In this document: positions 7,907 to 17,911 of the stretch, one piece after another
How positions within the stretch are numbered: the stretch's first letter is position 1
How the letters are laid out: every line of letters begins with the position of its first letter
DNA from: Gp6-AA40 sp963818645
GTDB lineage: Bacteria; Acidobacteriota; Vicinamibacteria; Vicinamibacterales; UBA2999
Direction of reading: 5' to 3'
Assembly (NCBI GenBank): GCA_963818645.1
Contig: CAWFTF010000022.1
Span: forward strand, 4,704 to 68,703
DNA length: 64,000 nt
Made by a program: the position numbers and the translations under genes
The notes under the pieces: generated by a model
Database searches by the model: none
Told to the model about the DNA's origin: nothing
What the model saw: the letters and a program-made list of their open reading frames with translations, nothing else

Positions 7907-10861
7907 TTAGAACGGCTGCCCGAGCAGGATGTGAAGGACCCGGCCGCGCTCCTGCACGCCAGGCACGAGCTCTCGCGGGTTGAGATTGAAGCCCAGGTCC
8001 ACCCGGATCGGCCCGACAGGGGACCTGTACATCACGCCAAAGCCCGCTGACGGTCGCAGGTCCGTGAAGTCGAGGTCGCTCGCCCGTGGGAACACGTTGC
8101 CGGCGTCGACGAATCCTGTCGCCTGCAATGGACCAACGACAGCGACGCGGAGTTCGCTGTTCAACACCACCACGCTGTTACCGCCAGTCGGGAAGCCCGC
8201 CGTGGTGATCGTCCGTTCGTCGCCGAGACGGTCGAGTGTGAAGCCACGCACTGTCGTATCACCGCCGGCGAAGAAGCGCTCACTGGCAGGCAGGTCCTGA
8301 ACGATCACGCCGTCAAGCGCGCGCGCGAACCCATGCGCAAGGCCGACCCTTGCACCGAGCGCCGCTACCACACGACGCCGTGACGGCAGACGGTGATAGT
8401 AGAAGCCTTGCATGTACGTCTGCACGAAACCGACTTCGGATCCGATCGCACGTGCTGCGATCTCGCCATCGACGATCATCATCGTCCCGGTGGACGGATC
8501 GAGCGGGTCGTCACGGAGGTCGCGGATGAGGGAGGCCGACACCTTGGAGAGCCGCACCTCGGGGAACAACCGGTCGATGAGCGGTGGTGGCGCATCAGGC
8601 GTGAAGCGCTCGTCGAACAGCCGGGTGCGCTGAAACGAGTAGAGTCCGATGGCGGTGTAGACCCGCGAGAGCCGGAACCCCGCTTCGACGCGCGCCTCTC
8701 TCCGGTCGAAGTTGAAACTCGAGCGCCTGGCTTGCTCGACCAGGCCGGTGACAACGACATCGGCAGGCGAGTCGAATGCCTTTGGCTCGCGAAACTGGCC
8801 GAGCACTCGATACTCGTAGAAGCGACTCCCGAACTCCTCGAGCGGATCTACTGGCGGACCGTCCGGTGGCGAAGGCGCCGGAACCGCCACTGCCGGTGGA
8901 TCACGACGCCGGACGGCAAGGCGCGTAAAGAGATCGATCCGCCGATTCTTTCCCCAGAGGTTGCGCCGGCCGATTTGAAAGAAGCCGCGCGGTGCAACCT
9001 CGAAGCGTTCCTCTGCAATGCCGGTGTCGCCAGTGACGACAAAAGAACCGCCTTCGAGACCGCCGCCGAAACCGAGTTCGGTCGGTGGTGACTCCTCGAC
9101 CTCGACCAGCACGTCGCGTCGGGCCTCGCCGCCGTGGCCGAGCGGCTCGATCTGCGCACGTCGGAACATGCCGAGCGCGAAGAGCCGGGTGCGGCTTTCC
9201 ACGAGCGCCGAGTACCCGAGAGGCTCCCCCTCGTGCAGCAGCAGCTCGCGCTCGATCGTTCGAGTGCTGATCCGTCGATTCCCCACGATGATGATGTGAT
9301 CGACGATCACCTGGGGGCCTTCCGTGATCTTGAACAGGACATCGGCCCGCATATCGTTCTCGAGGAACGTGGGTTCCGACGTCACCACGACACCCTCATA
9401 GCCGCGATTGCGATACTCGAGATCGATCCGCTCGCGAGCGGCCAGGATCTCCGCTTCCGAAAATGCCTGTTCCCCGGACAGCTTCGCCAGGCTGCGCAAT
9501 GCCGGTTCGTCGATCGCCATGTTGCCCGCGAAGCTCACGAGACCGATCAGCGTTCGCGGCCCCTCGACGATTGCAATCTGCACGTCGGTCTCACGATCCG
9601 GAGCAGCAATGTCTTCGGGGACGAGAATGCTTTCGCCAGCCTTGACCTGCGCCCGCGTGTACCCACGTGCGCGATACAACCGTTCGATGGCTCCGGTTCC
9701 GGTCGACACTGCCGACCTGACGAACGGTTCGCCAGTCTTCAGTCGCAAGAGCGGCAAAAGCTCCGTCTCCGGGACGGCTGCGTTGCCGGTGAACGACACG
9801 TTACGGACGATGTAACGTGGGCCGCGCTTGATCGCGAACGTGATGACCAGCTCCTCTTTCTCCTGCTGGCTCGTGTAGACGACCATCGCGTCGCGGTAGC
9901 CGCGAGTGTAGAGGTAGCCTTCGATCGCGCGGCTCGAGTCCTCCAGAAGATCCTCGTCTGCCGAGCCCTCCGTTCGAACGGGCACCAACCGTTCCCGCTC
10001 GTTTTCGGGCAGAGGATCGCCGGTAAATCTCACCACTACTCGTGGGCCGCGTGTCAGGTTCACCGAGACGATGGCGCCGTCTTCGATGATTTCGCTTCCG
10101 TGGCTGGCGCGCGCCTCGTAGAAGCCACGGGCGCGCATCTTGTCCTCCCACGACCGCAGCTCGCGTTCGATCTCGTCGTCGTCAAACGGCTGGCCAGGCT
10201 TGATGTCGGGCAGTTCAGTCACGGTGCCCTGGACGTCGGCGTCGCGTTGCGTGAAACGCCTGTCTGCAATCGTCAACCGACGCCCGGCTTCAATCTCGAA
10301 GATCAGGGTGGCGCGATCCGGATCGTGGGTCTCGACGAGTCGAGAGCCGATGCGAGCATTCGCGTAGCCGCGCCGCCGGTATTCCATTCGCAGCGCCTCG
10401 ACGATCTCGGGGGCGCGGGCGGCCCGCGGTGCGTTACCGAATCGATCGACGACGACACGAAGAACGGCATCTTCCGGCAAGCCGAGCATGCCCTGGAACT
10501 CGATGCGGTCGACCGGGTGAAGCGGCGTCAGGACATACCGCACACGAATGCCGGTGCCCGCCTCCTCACTGAATACCTGCACGTCGTCAAACCGGTTGAA
10601 ACTCATCAGGTGCGAGATCGTCTCTCGCACCTCTCGTGCATCCAGTGGTGATCCAACGTGGGTTTCGATGAGGCCGGTAATCACCGGATCGGTGACAGGC
10701 CTGCCTTCCTGCTCTATTACGATCTCAGCGATCTGGCGCCCGATCTGGGCGTGAGCTGGATACGCGTAATTCAAAATGCAAAAGGCAAAAGGCAAAACGA
10801 CTGCACGACTCAGCCGCTTTCCTTTTGCCTTTTGCATTTTGCATTTCGAATTACAGTTCAT
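7907..10861 (-). CDS. TamA/BamA-family outer membrane protein (POTRA repeats plus Omp85 barrel)
   Basis: Outer-membrane protein insertion factor of the Omp85 superfamily. 984 residues: signal peptide 1-39 ending AYPAHA-Q, several POTRA domains about 45-520 (for example VDRIEFQGMLGLPEDAVL, VRNVSFTGNAAVPETELL, VDHIIIVGNRRISTRTIE), then the beta-barrel about 560-984 with FAGGDTTVRGF and GPIRVDLGFNLN near the end. Its start codon directly abuts the tamB stop (TAA-ATG), so it is the TamA partner of TamB. The first 35 codons lie entirely within an inverted seven-base repeat: one arm encodes the lysine-rich start, the other the hydrophobic core. No separate Shine-Dalgarno; translation is probably coupled. 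Confidence 0.92.
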   Translation of the reverse strand: MNCNSKCKMQKAKGKRLSRAVVLPFAFCILNYAYPAHAQIGRQIAEIVIEQEGRPVTDPVITGLIETHVGSPLDAREVRETISHLMSFNRFDDVQVFSEEAGTGIRVRYVLTPLHPVDRIEFQGMLGLPEDAVLRVVVDRFGNAPRAARAPEIVEALRMEYRRRGYANARIGSRLVETHDPDRATLIFEIEAGRRLTIADRRFTQRDADVQGTVTELPDIKPGQPFDDDEIERELRSWEDKMRARGFYEARASHGSEIIEDGAIVSVNLTRGPRVVVRFTGDPLPENERERLVPVRTEGSADEDLLEDSSRAIEGYLYTRGYRDAMVVYTSQQEKEELVITFAIKRGPRYIVRNVSFTGNAAVPETELLPLLRLKTGEPFVRSAVSTGTGAIERLYRARGYTRAQVKAGESILVPEDIAAPDRETDVQIAIVEGPRTLIGLVSFAGNMAIDEPALRSLAKLSGEQAFSEAEILAARERIDLEYRNRGYEGVVVTSEPTFLENDMRADVLFKITEGPQVIVDHIIIVGNRRISTRTIERELLLHEGEPLGYSALVESRTRLFALGMFRRAQIEPLGHGGEARRDVLVEVEESPPTELGFGGGLEGGSFVVTGDTGIAEERFEVAPRGFFQIGRRNLWGKNRRIDLFTRLAVRRRDPPAVAVPAPSPPDGPPVDPLEEFGSRFYEYRVLGQFREPKAFDSPADVVVTGLVEQARRSSFNFDRREARVEAGFRLSRVYTAIGLYSFQRTRLFDERFTPDAPPPLIDRLFPEVRLSKVSASLIRDLRDDPLDPSTGTMMIVDGEIAARAIGSEVGFVQTYMQGFYYHRLPSRRRVVAALGARVGLAHGFARALDGVIVQDLPASERFFAGGDTTVRGFTLDRLGDERTITTAGFPTGGNSVVVLNSELRVAVVGPLQATGFVDAGNVFPRASDLDFTDLRPSAGFGVMYRSPVGPIRVDLGFNLNPRELVPGVQERGRVLHILLGQPF
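10771..10857. repeat. Inverted heptanucleotide repeat (AGGCAAA/TTTGCCT) encoding the TamA signal peptide
   Basis: Left arm 10771-10800 carries AATGCAA, AAGGCAA and AAGGCAA units; the right arm (about 10815-10857) is its inverted complement, with CCTTTTG, CCTTTTG, CATTTTG and CATTTCG units. Both arms end in GTAATTC / GAATTAC. The element would form a stem of about 30 base pairs and is translated as the first ~35 residues of the TamA protein. Confidence 0.92.
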
Positions 10862-13800
10862 TTAGAACGTTCGCCTTACCCTCAGCTCAATCGCGTAGGT
10901 CTTGTCTTCATTTCGCGACAGCAGCCACGAATAGCGATCCGACTGATCGTATTCGAGCAGGATGATCTGGTCGCGCGTAGACGACGAAAGGCTTCGAGAG
11001 TAGGTCAGATAGACTCGGTCGGAAATCCGCTTGCCGACTGTGACACGCGCGGCCAAGTCCAGCCGCGACGACTGCGTGTTGGGATCGATGATCGACGGCG
11101 TGATCTGGAACGTATCGACGCCGAACGTCTGTTCCACCACACGGCCAACTTCCGAGGAAACCGGACTGGCGAGCGCGCGGGCCGCTTGCTCGCGGACCAT
11201 CTGCTCCTGCGGAGTGACGCCGGTTTGATACTGACGGAACTCGACATCCTGGCCTGGCGCCACGTCACTGAGGAGGAGCGCCAGCAGCTCAGGTTCCGGC
11301 AAAGGTGGATCGGCCGAAAACTCCAGTGCCGGAACCCATGGACCGGTGGCCCGTACCGTGACCCGATAGGTCTCGCCAGGAACACGCACGCGCGTCTCGG
11401 TCTCGAGATCGAAGAATGGCTCGATCTTCGACGGGTTGTTGAACTCGACCGTCCCTCGCGTCAGCACGTAGCGTCGCCCCTCGAAGATGAATTCTCCGCG
11501 CACCGCCTCCGCTCGACCGAAGAGCAACGGCCGGTCGAACGTGCCCTGCAGCTGAAGGTTGGCATTGGCGGTCAACCGCACGCTGCTGTTGCGGACCTGC
11601 AGCGTCTGGGGCGCCGTGATCTGAATGTCGTAGCGCAGCGGAATGGTTGGCTCTGCCGGCGCCGTCGGCGGTGTCGCCTCTCCCGTCGCGATATCGAGCA
11701 GCCCGCCATTGGATGAAAACGGGCGGGTGTAGACGGCGTCATTCACCGTGACGCGACCCGACAGCGTCGCCGCCTGCATCGTGCCCTGCAGCGAGAGTTG
11801 CGCATCCACGAGCGACTGCATGCCCTCGGCCAGCCTGAGACGCATGCCTGTGCCGGTCATCATGATGTCGATCTGGCCTGGCAGGTAGCCCTGCTTGTCG
11901 ATACGCCCGCCAAACGTCACGTCACCTCGTGCGAGTCGGCCAGTCAGGCCATCCAGCGTCACGCCACGTGTGTCGAACTTCAACGAGCCAGCTGATGTTC
12001 TCGAGCGCGTGCGGCAACGCGAAATGCCTGATGCGGCCGTTGGTGATGTCGAGCGTGCCGCTCACCGCCGGATCCTCGAGCGGCCCTTCCAGCGTGGCCG
12101 AGAGTGCCGCCATGCCGGAGCTCCGCACGTCAGCGACGAACCCCTGCAGCACGGCCAGGTTGGCGTCGCCCGTCGTGCGAATCGCGATCCGTGAGTCGTG
12201 GAGATTGACGAGACCTGACACGTCGAGCTGCGTATCCTGGCCGACGATGCGCATGTCGGTGACCCGAACAGCGTGACGATCCAGCGCGATGTGGATCGGC
12301 CGCGCATTGCGCAGCGCGTAGTCGAAGAGACGGATGTCGAGCCGTTCGACCGTTGCGTCCACCAGCAGGTGATCGATGTCGGCGAGCTCGCCGACCACGC
12401 GGATCGAGCCGCTCACCACCGCAGTCGTATAGGGAGACAATTGCGGCTGGAATGCGCGCACGTAGGGATCGAGCGACGTGTCGCTCACACTGATCGTGAG
12501 CTCCGAATCGAGCTCCGGTGTGAGCGCAATCCGGCCGGACGCAGAGACCGCGAGACGAGGAGACGCCGCCTCCAGGCGCACAGTCATCAGCTCGTTGTCG
12601 ATGCTCAGGTTGCCGACGATCTGGCCGATGCCCTCGTCGGCGACAAAGACGTCGCGCATGGTTGCGCGAACGTCGTACCGGGGCGAGTCGAACGTTCCGC
12701 TGCCGCCCGCCGTGAAGTCGAGGAGCCCGGCGATCGGACGCGGCGAGTTCTTCGCCGCCGCGAGCGACTCGGCAGGAATCGAGCGCGCGTCGAAGTTGAA
12801 CGAATAGGTGCCGTTCCATCCGATGAATGCGGCTCCTGTGCCGCGACCACCGCCCTTGAGGGCTTGAATGTTCTCGAGACGTGCCCCGTCGCCCTCGAGA
12901 CGAACGCCCGCCGTCACCGACTCGAACGGCTCGCCGTACGCCACCCCGTCTGCGATCTCCATCTGGCCAAAGCCGTACGGCGTGAGGTACTTGCCGTTGA
13001 CGTGGAACTCGCCGGTCAGCGTGCCGTCGAGGTTGTAGTCGTCCAACCTGAACGCACGCCGGAGATCGGCAACCGGCCGTTTCAAGATTTCGATTCTCGC
13101 GTCGATTTCTTCGCCGCCGTCGGCGCGGGGATAGCCGATCGAGAACCGCCCAGCCGTTCTGATACGCGACTCGCCCGACGTGATGACGACGTCAGTGACG
13201 TCGACGTAATTGTTCTGAATGACCGCACGGCCCTTCGTCGATCCCCAGACGACGTCGAACGCGCGCATCGACTCACCGGCAAAGTCGCCTTCGATCCGCG
13301 GACGCCTGAATGTCTCGGTCATGACACCGTCGAACGTGCCGTACCCGCCGATCGGAATCGCGCGCGTGCGGACGCCGAACGCGGTGAGCAGTCCGGCGAA
13401 CACACGATCGCTCTCCTGCCAGTCGGCACTCGAGACGTGAAACGGGATCTGCGATGCGCCGCCATACGCCGTCTGCCCCTCGAACTCGACGAGTGTCGAC
13501 TCCGTCGCCCATCGACTCGGCCCGATCTCAACCTGGTCCGGTCCGTACCTGTAGAAGAAGTCACCGCCGGTCGGCACGGGCTCGTATGGCGTCAACGGGC
13601 TAAAAGGCCCGGCCGGCTCACCTCGCTGCTCGACCGCGCGGATTCGTTCGAGCGGCATCTCGCGGGTCATGAGCGTGACGCCCTCGGGCGGCGTGATGTG
13701 CAGTTCGCCCGTGCCGGTGAGATTGGAGAAGCGGCGCAACGGCCATTCGAGCCGGTTCTGACCGGAGAGACGGCCGGCCAGCGTGATCCCGTCCAGCTTC

Positions 13801-14960
13801 AGCGTGTCGGTGAACCGGGTCAGATCGACCTTGTCGTACGCAGCGTCGAAGCGCGCGGTCGGAGTCACACCCGGCGCGTTGAGCGGCATCATGCTGTAAC
13901 TGAATCGCGCCTGACCACCGTACATCTTCGTCGTCGCTTCTGTGACGCGAAGGACTTCAGGCGTCCAGCGGATTCCGCCCGTGAGGTCGCTGAACCGGAA
14001 GTCGTTCACTCCGGCCGTAGCACTGACGAACGTGCCTTTGAGCTCGCGCCCTGTTCTCGTCGTCCCGTTGGGCATCGGCTCTTTGAACAGATGAAACGTG
14101 CCGGTGAACTGACTTTTGCCACTGAGCCTGAACGTCTCGCCTGCGAAGAAGAGCTCCCGCATCCTCGGCAGATCGATGGTCGACTTCATCTGCAGCATCA
14201 GCTCGGGCCAGTACGACAGGTTTACGTCGCCGTTGAGAACGGACTCGGTGCCCTCGGTGGTGAGGGTGATGCGATCGAAGAGCACGCGGCCGTTCTCGAT
14301 CTTGAACGTCGATGCCATGTCGGTGCGGAAAGGCACGTATCCCTGAATCGCGGTCAAACCGTCGGAGAACCGCGCTTGCCCGACGTACTCATTGCCGGGA
14401 CGGGCGACCGTGACATCGAGGTTACGCGCAACGATTCCCCATGGCGTGCTGTGATCCTGGTAGGTGAACACGCCGCGGCCGGCGTGTACGTACTGCAGCG
14501 TCGTGGTCCACGCGCTCTTCCCTCGCGGCCCTTTCGGCATCAGCTTCGGGAAGCTCACTGTGCCGTTTCTCAATGACTCGACGTGCATCTGCCAGTCGTT
14601 GAGCTCGATCGTGTCAAAGACGATCCGGCGGTTGAAGAGCGTGCTCCACGGCATGGACACGACGATGCGCTTGGCTGTAAAGAAGGGAGTCCTGTCGGGC
14701 GCTAAACCCTCGATCGTCAAGTCTTCGAAGATGTAGGCCCCATCCCAGATCCGGACGTGCATGCTGCCAATGTGCAGCGGACGCTCCATGTACCGCGTGC
14801 CCTGCTCCTCCGCCTGCTTACGCAAGACCGGACCGAGATCTGTGGAGATCGTCGTGACAATAGCCACCGCGAGGATCACGGCACACACGATCACCGTCCG
14901 GCGCACGAACGTGCGCACGGTGCGGGTGACGGGGTGGGAGAGAAGCTGCGCGTACGTCAC
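10862..14960 (-). CDS. tamB: TamB translocation and assembly module protein, frameshifted
   Basis: Large periplasm-spanning AsmA/TamB protein that works with TamA in outer-membrane biogenesis and lipid transport. The GTG start at 14960 overlaps the biotin-carrier stop (GTGA). N-terminal membrane anchor at about 22-42 (VIVCAVILAVAIVTTIS), long beta-rich repetitive body, and the conserved C-terminal region in the second reading frame (YDIQITAPQTLQVRNSS, REFQ-type segment EFRQYQTGVTPQ, ending LRVRRTF). Frame 1 runs to 11922 and ends in nonsense after LPHALENIS; frame 2 resumes as GSLKFDTRGVTLDG. Dropping one base at 11990 joins them cleanly, giving about 1,365 residues. An assembly error or a recent mutation would both explain it. 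Confidence 0.88.
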
Positions 14961-15514
14961 GTGATCACGACAAGAACAACGTTAGCCTCTACCGGCGCAC
15001 CTTCACGGACGCGCACGTCGGCGACCGTCCCGGCACGGGGAGCACGCAGTTCGTTTTCCATCTTCATTGCTTCAACCACGACCAGACCCTGACGCGCCAC
15101 TACGGCATCTCCCGGCGCCACGAGTACCTTCACCACGCGACCAGGCATCGGCGCGACGATCGACACCGGACCTGTCGCGCCTGGCCCATCATCGTCGGAG
15201 CCAGATCGCCAGCGACCTGGAACTCCCACCGTCACTGGCACGACGTGTCCGTCGACGTGCACGATGTGCCGGCCCTGGCGTCGCGACTCGATGGCGATGT
15301 CGTAACTGGACGCATGAACCGACGCCGGCTCACTCGCCTGACCGTTCGAACCCTGGTCGCCTTCGACGGATCGCACCAGCATCGACCAGCGATCGTTGAC
15401 GCGCGTAAAGTCGACCGACATCAAGCGGCCGTCCATCGCGACGGTCCAGCCGCCTCCCGACCGCCTGACTTCGATCGTACGTCGCCGCCGGCCTGTTTCG
15501 ACCTCGAACCTCAC
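14957..15514 (-). CDS. Biotin carboxyl carrier subunit of acyl-CoA carboxylase
   Basis: Carries biotin between the carboxylase and transferase sites. The biotinyl lysine is in EAMKMENELRAP near residue 155; the biotinyl domain (VSIVAPMPGRVVKVLVAPGD) fills the last 75 residues. The N-terminal half (RTIEVRRSGGGWTVAMDG, GRHIVHVDGHVVPV) resembles the BT linker domain of propionyl-CoA carboxylase alpha subunits, which in many bacteria is fused to the biotin carboxylase. I place the start at GTG 15514, overlapping the carboxylase stop by GTGA. Because other genes here have one-base errors, a fused alpha subunit broken by a small indel cannot be excluded. Confidence 0.85.
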   Translation of the reverse strand: MRFEVETGRRRRTIEVRRSGGGWTVAMDGRLMSVDFTRVNDRWSMLVRSVEGDQGSNGQASEPASVHASSYDIAIESRRQGRHIVHVDGHVVPVTVGVPGRWRSGSDDDGPGATGPVSIVAPMPGRVVKVLVAPGDAVVARQGLVVVEAMKMENELRAPRAGTVADVRVREGAPVEANVVLVVIT

Positions 15515-17076
15515 CCGCGCAGACCCTCTTTTCGCGCCAGAGCCTTCCAGCTCCGCTCCGTCGAGGGCGCGGCCGATAGATTGCCGCCCGAGGCCCACTG
15601 GCGTCCTCTCACTTCATTCGACGCCGGCAACCCGGTGGCAGCCGCAGACGCCTCAACCAGACATGCGGCGACTGCGGCGACCTCTTCGATGGACGGATCG
15701 AGTCCGCCAAACGGCTCTCCAGCGCGCTGCTGCAAGAGCTCGTCCAAGGCATTTGTATGGAACCGAGCTTCGGCAAACTCGGGACGCGCAAGCAGCCATC
15801 GTGAGAAAGGAAGGGTCGAGCGAACGCCGCTGATGTCGTACTCATCGAGCGCACGCCGCAGACGGGCCGTCGCCTGCGATCGATTCTCACCCCAGGCGAT
15901 CACTTTCGAAAGCAGGGAATCATAAAAGATGGGGATTTCACTGCCCTGTTCAACCCAGCCGTCGTTGCGAATGCCCGGACCTTCGGGAGTGCGCAGGGCA
16001 ACGATGCGGCCGGGTGATGGCAGGAAGCCAGCATCAGGGTCCTCTGCGTAGACCCGACATTCGATGGCGTGCCCCTTGGGCGTGAGTGTGTCGAGAGACG
16101 AGAGCGTCAGCCGCTCACCGTTGGCAATGCGAATCTGCCAGTGCACGATGTCAACACCCGCAACCATCTCGGTCACGGGGTGCTCGACCTGGAGCCGAGC
16201 GTTCACCTCGAGAAAGTAGAAGCCACCCTCGGCGTCGACGAGGAACTCGACGGTGCCAGCATTGGTATAGCCGGCCGCTTTCGCCACGGCGACTGCGGCG
16301 TCGGCCAATCGCGATCGCAAACGGGCATCAGCAACAGGCGACGGTGATTCCTCGAACACTTTCTGATGCCGACGCTGGATCGAACACTCGCGCTCGACGA
16401 AAGGCACGACAGTGCCGTGATGGTCAGCAAGAATCTGAATCTCGAGGTGACGCGGACGCTGCACGCAGCGCTCGATGTAGACGGACGAGTCGCCAAATGC
16501 TGACCCGGCTTCTGATCGAGCCATTCGCACCGCGCCTTGAAGATCCGCAGCGCTCGCGACGACCCGCATCCCTTTGCCACCACCACCAGCCACAGCCTTG
16601 ATGAGAACCGGGTAGCCGATACGCTGCGCCGCTCGAGCGATGTCTGCATCAGCCACATCGAGACCGAACGACTCGTCCGTTCCAGGCACGACCGGGACAC
16701 CGGCTGAGGCCGCGATCTGTCGTGCGGTCGTCTTGCTGCCTACGCGCGCGACCGCTTCAGGCGTCGGACCGATGAACGTGAGCGTCGCGTCGCGACACGC
16801 GCTGGCGAAGTCTTCGTTCTCGGAAAGAAATCCGTAACCAGGATGCACAGCGTCCGCGCCCGTGGCGCGCGCCGCGTCGATGATTCGATCGATGCGAAGG
16901 TAGCTGTCTGACGGAGCGTTCCCGCCGATGGCGACGGCTTCGTCGGCCATGCGGACGTGACGCGCGGTGCGATCGCACTCGGAGAAGACCGCCACCGACC
17001 CGAGGCCGAGCTCACGGCACGCGCGAACGACGCGTACCGCGATCTCACCTCGGTTGGCGACCAGGATCTTGTGCAA
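15511..17076 (-). CDS. Biotin carboxylase (acyl-CoA carboxylase alpha subunit)
   Basis: ATP-dependent carboxylation of biotin, first half-reaction of acyl-CoA carboxylase. 521 residues: N-terminal domain ILVANRGEIAVRVVRA, ATP-grasp with glycine loop KAVAGGGGKGMRV near 160, biotin/ATP residues ECSIQRRHQKVFEESPSP near 235, catalytic EVNARLQVEHPVTEM near 290, and the C-terminal IECRVYAEDP segment. The last 70 residues beyond the usual ~450 suggest this is the front part of a propionyl-CoA carboxylase-type alpha chain. Start is a TTG at 17076, 18 bases after the HAD gene. The matching beta subunit is pccB-like at 18167-19723. Confidence 0.93.
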   Translation of the reverse strand: MHKILVANRGEIAVRVVRACRELGLGSVAVFSECDRTARHVRMADEAVAIGGNAPSDSYLRIDRIIDAARATGADAVHPGYGFLSENEDFASACRDATLTFIGPTPEAVARVGSKTTARQIAASAGVPVVPGTDESFGLDVADADIARAAQRIGYPVLIKAVAGGGGKGMRVVASAADLQGAVRMARSEAGSAFGDSSVYIERCVQRPRHLEIQILADHHGTVVPFVERECSIQRRHQKVFEESPSPVADARLRSRLADAAVAVAKAAGYTNAGTVEFLVDAEGGFYFLEVNARLQVEHPVTEMVAGVDIVHWQIRIANGERLTLSSLDTLTPKGHAIECRVYAEDPDAGFLPSPGRIVALRTPEGPGIRNDGWVEQGSEIPIFYDSLLSKVIAWGENRSQATARLRRALDEYDISGVRSTLPFSRWLLARPEFAEARFHTNALDELLQQRAGEPFGGLDPSIEEVAAVAACLVEASAAATGLPASNEVRGRQWASGGNLSAAPSTERSWKALARKEGLRG

Positions 17077-17094
17077 GATCCCGGTGATTGTACC

Positions 17095-17811
17095 TTAGGC
17101 ATTTGCGCTGACCGGTGACCGGTGATCGACGAATGGCATGTCGATCCCGGCCAGACTTTCAACGACGCCCGCCACATCGATCGCGTTGTGCACGCGAACC
17201 GACGCGCCCGGATCCTCACCGGTCCTGTCACGGTCGAGCCACACGTGCCTCACACCGAGCGCCCGCGCCGGTGCGATGTCGTGGTACCAGCTGTTGGCCA
17301 CGTGCACCCAATTCGACTTGCTGACTCCAGTCAGCCGCTCGAATCCGCTGAAGTGCCACCGCTCTGGCTTGTACCCTCGAACGCGCTCAGCCGTGAGGAC
17401 GAAATCGAAGGGTGCCGTGAACAGACGGTGAGTGGTCCAGAACAGATCCTCATCGCAATTGGTCAGCACCGCGAGTCGGTACCCGTTCGCACGCAGCTTC
17501 GCCAGCATCACCTCGACATCGTCGAACAGCCGCATCGACGCCCACCCAGCCATCAGGATGTTTCGAGCATCCCGAGACGACAGGTGAATGCCGCAGTCGG
17601 CCGCCGCGCGCCCGAGCGCGGTGACGAGTACGTCCTTGTAGGACCGATGCGGGTAATCACGCTCGACGAGGCGCTCGTGGGCGTGATACGCCCGTATCAC
17701 GTCCGTCGAGGTATGACTTCCCAGCGGACCGAGCACCTCGGCAAACCACGCATGCCAGTCGACAAGCGTTCCGAAACAGTCAAAGCTGACCCACCGATTG
17801 CTGAACGACAC
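17095..17811 (-). CDS. HAD-superfamily hydrolase, haloacid dehalogenase type II-like
   Basis: Phosphatase or dehalogenase of the HAD superfamily; substrate unknown. 238 residues from a GTG at 17811, chosen because GAGGAGG lies six bases upstream; the frame is open further 5' but that part runs into the terminator-like hairpin. Motif I is FDCFGTLVDW (nucleophile Asp), motif II LTNCD, motif III Lys in RGYKPE, motif IV region VANSWYHDIAPARALG, as in L-2-haloacid dehalogenase relatives. First gene of the unit HAD-biotin carboxylase-biotin carrier-tamB-tamA. Its ribosome site lies only seven bases after the T-tract of the attenuator-like hairpin. Confidence 0.88.
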   Translation of the reverse strand: MSFSNRWVSFDCFGTLVDWHAWFAEVLGPLGSHTSTDVIRAYHAHERLVERDYPHRSYKDVLVTALGRAAADCGIHLSSRDARNILMAGWASMRLFDDVEVMLAKLRANGYRLAVLTNCDEDLFWTTHRLFTAPFDFVLTAERVRGYKPERWHFSGFERLTGVSKSNWVHVANSWYHDIAPARALGVRHVWLDRDRTGEDPGASVRVHNAIDVAGVVESLAGIDMPFVDHRSPVSANA

Positions 17812-17829
17812 GACGAACCTCCTCGTTAC

Positions 17830-17871
17830 AAAAAGCAAAAGGGCCATCACCCTGCTCGGATGATGGCCCTT
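17830..17871 (-). terminator. Rho-independent terminator or attenuator ahead of the HAD gene
   Basis: On the minus strand an 11-base-pair perfect stem (AAGGGCCATCA, 17871-17861, with TGATGGCCCTT, 17849-17839) and 11-base loop are followed by TTTTGCTTTTT. It follows the small ORF by about 30 bases and precedes the HAD Shine-Dalgarno by a few bases, so any transcript reaching the HAD gene from upstream must read through it. Confidence 0.82.
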
Positions 17872-17911
17872 CGAAATCTCGAAGAAGGTATTGGTCCTAC
17901 ATCATCCGAAC
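17856..17911 (-). promoter_or_regulatory. Putative antiterminator pairing with the terminator 5' arm
   Basis: The minus-strand segment TCGGATGATG (17909-17900), which contains the stop codon of the small ORF, is perfectly complementary to CATCATCCGA (17865-17856), which overlaps the terminator's 5' arm; adding a G-U and a G-C pair gives 12 pairs. A further perfect 6-bp hairpin (CTTCGA/TCGAAG, 17884-17869) shares bases with the same arm. The two folds exclude each other, as in translation-coupled transcription attenuators. Confidence 0.55.

Noticed and set aside
13082..14576. Long plus-strand frame opposite tamB (767 residues)
   Set aside because: Arg/Val/Glu-rich antisense shadow typical of GC-rich genes; TamB motifs are on the minus strand.
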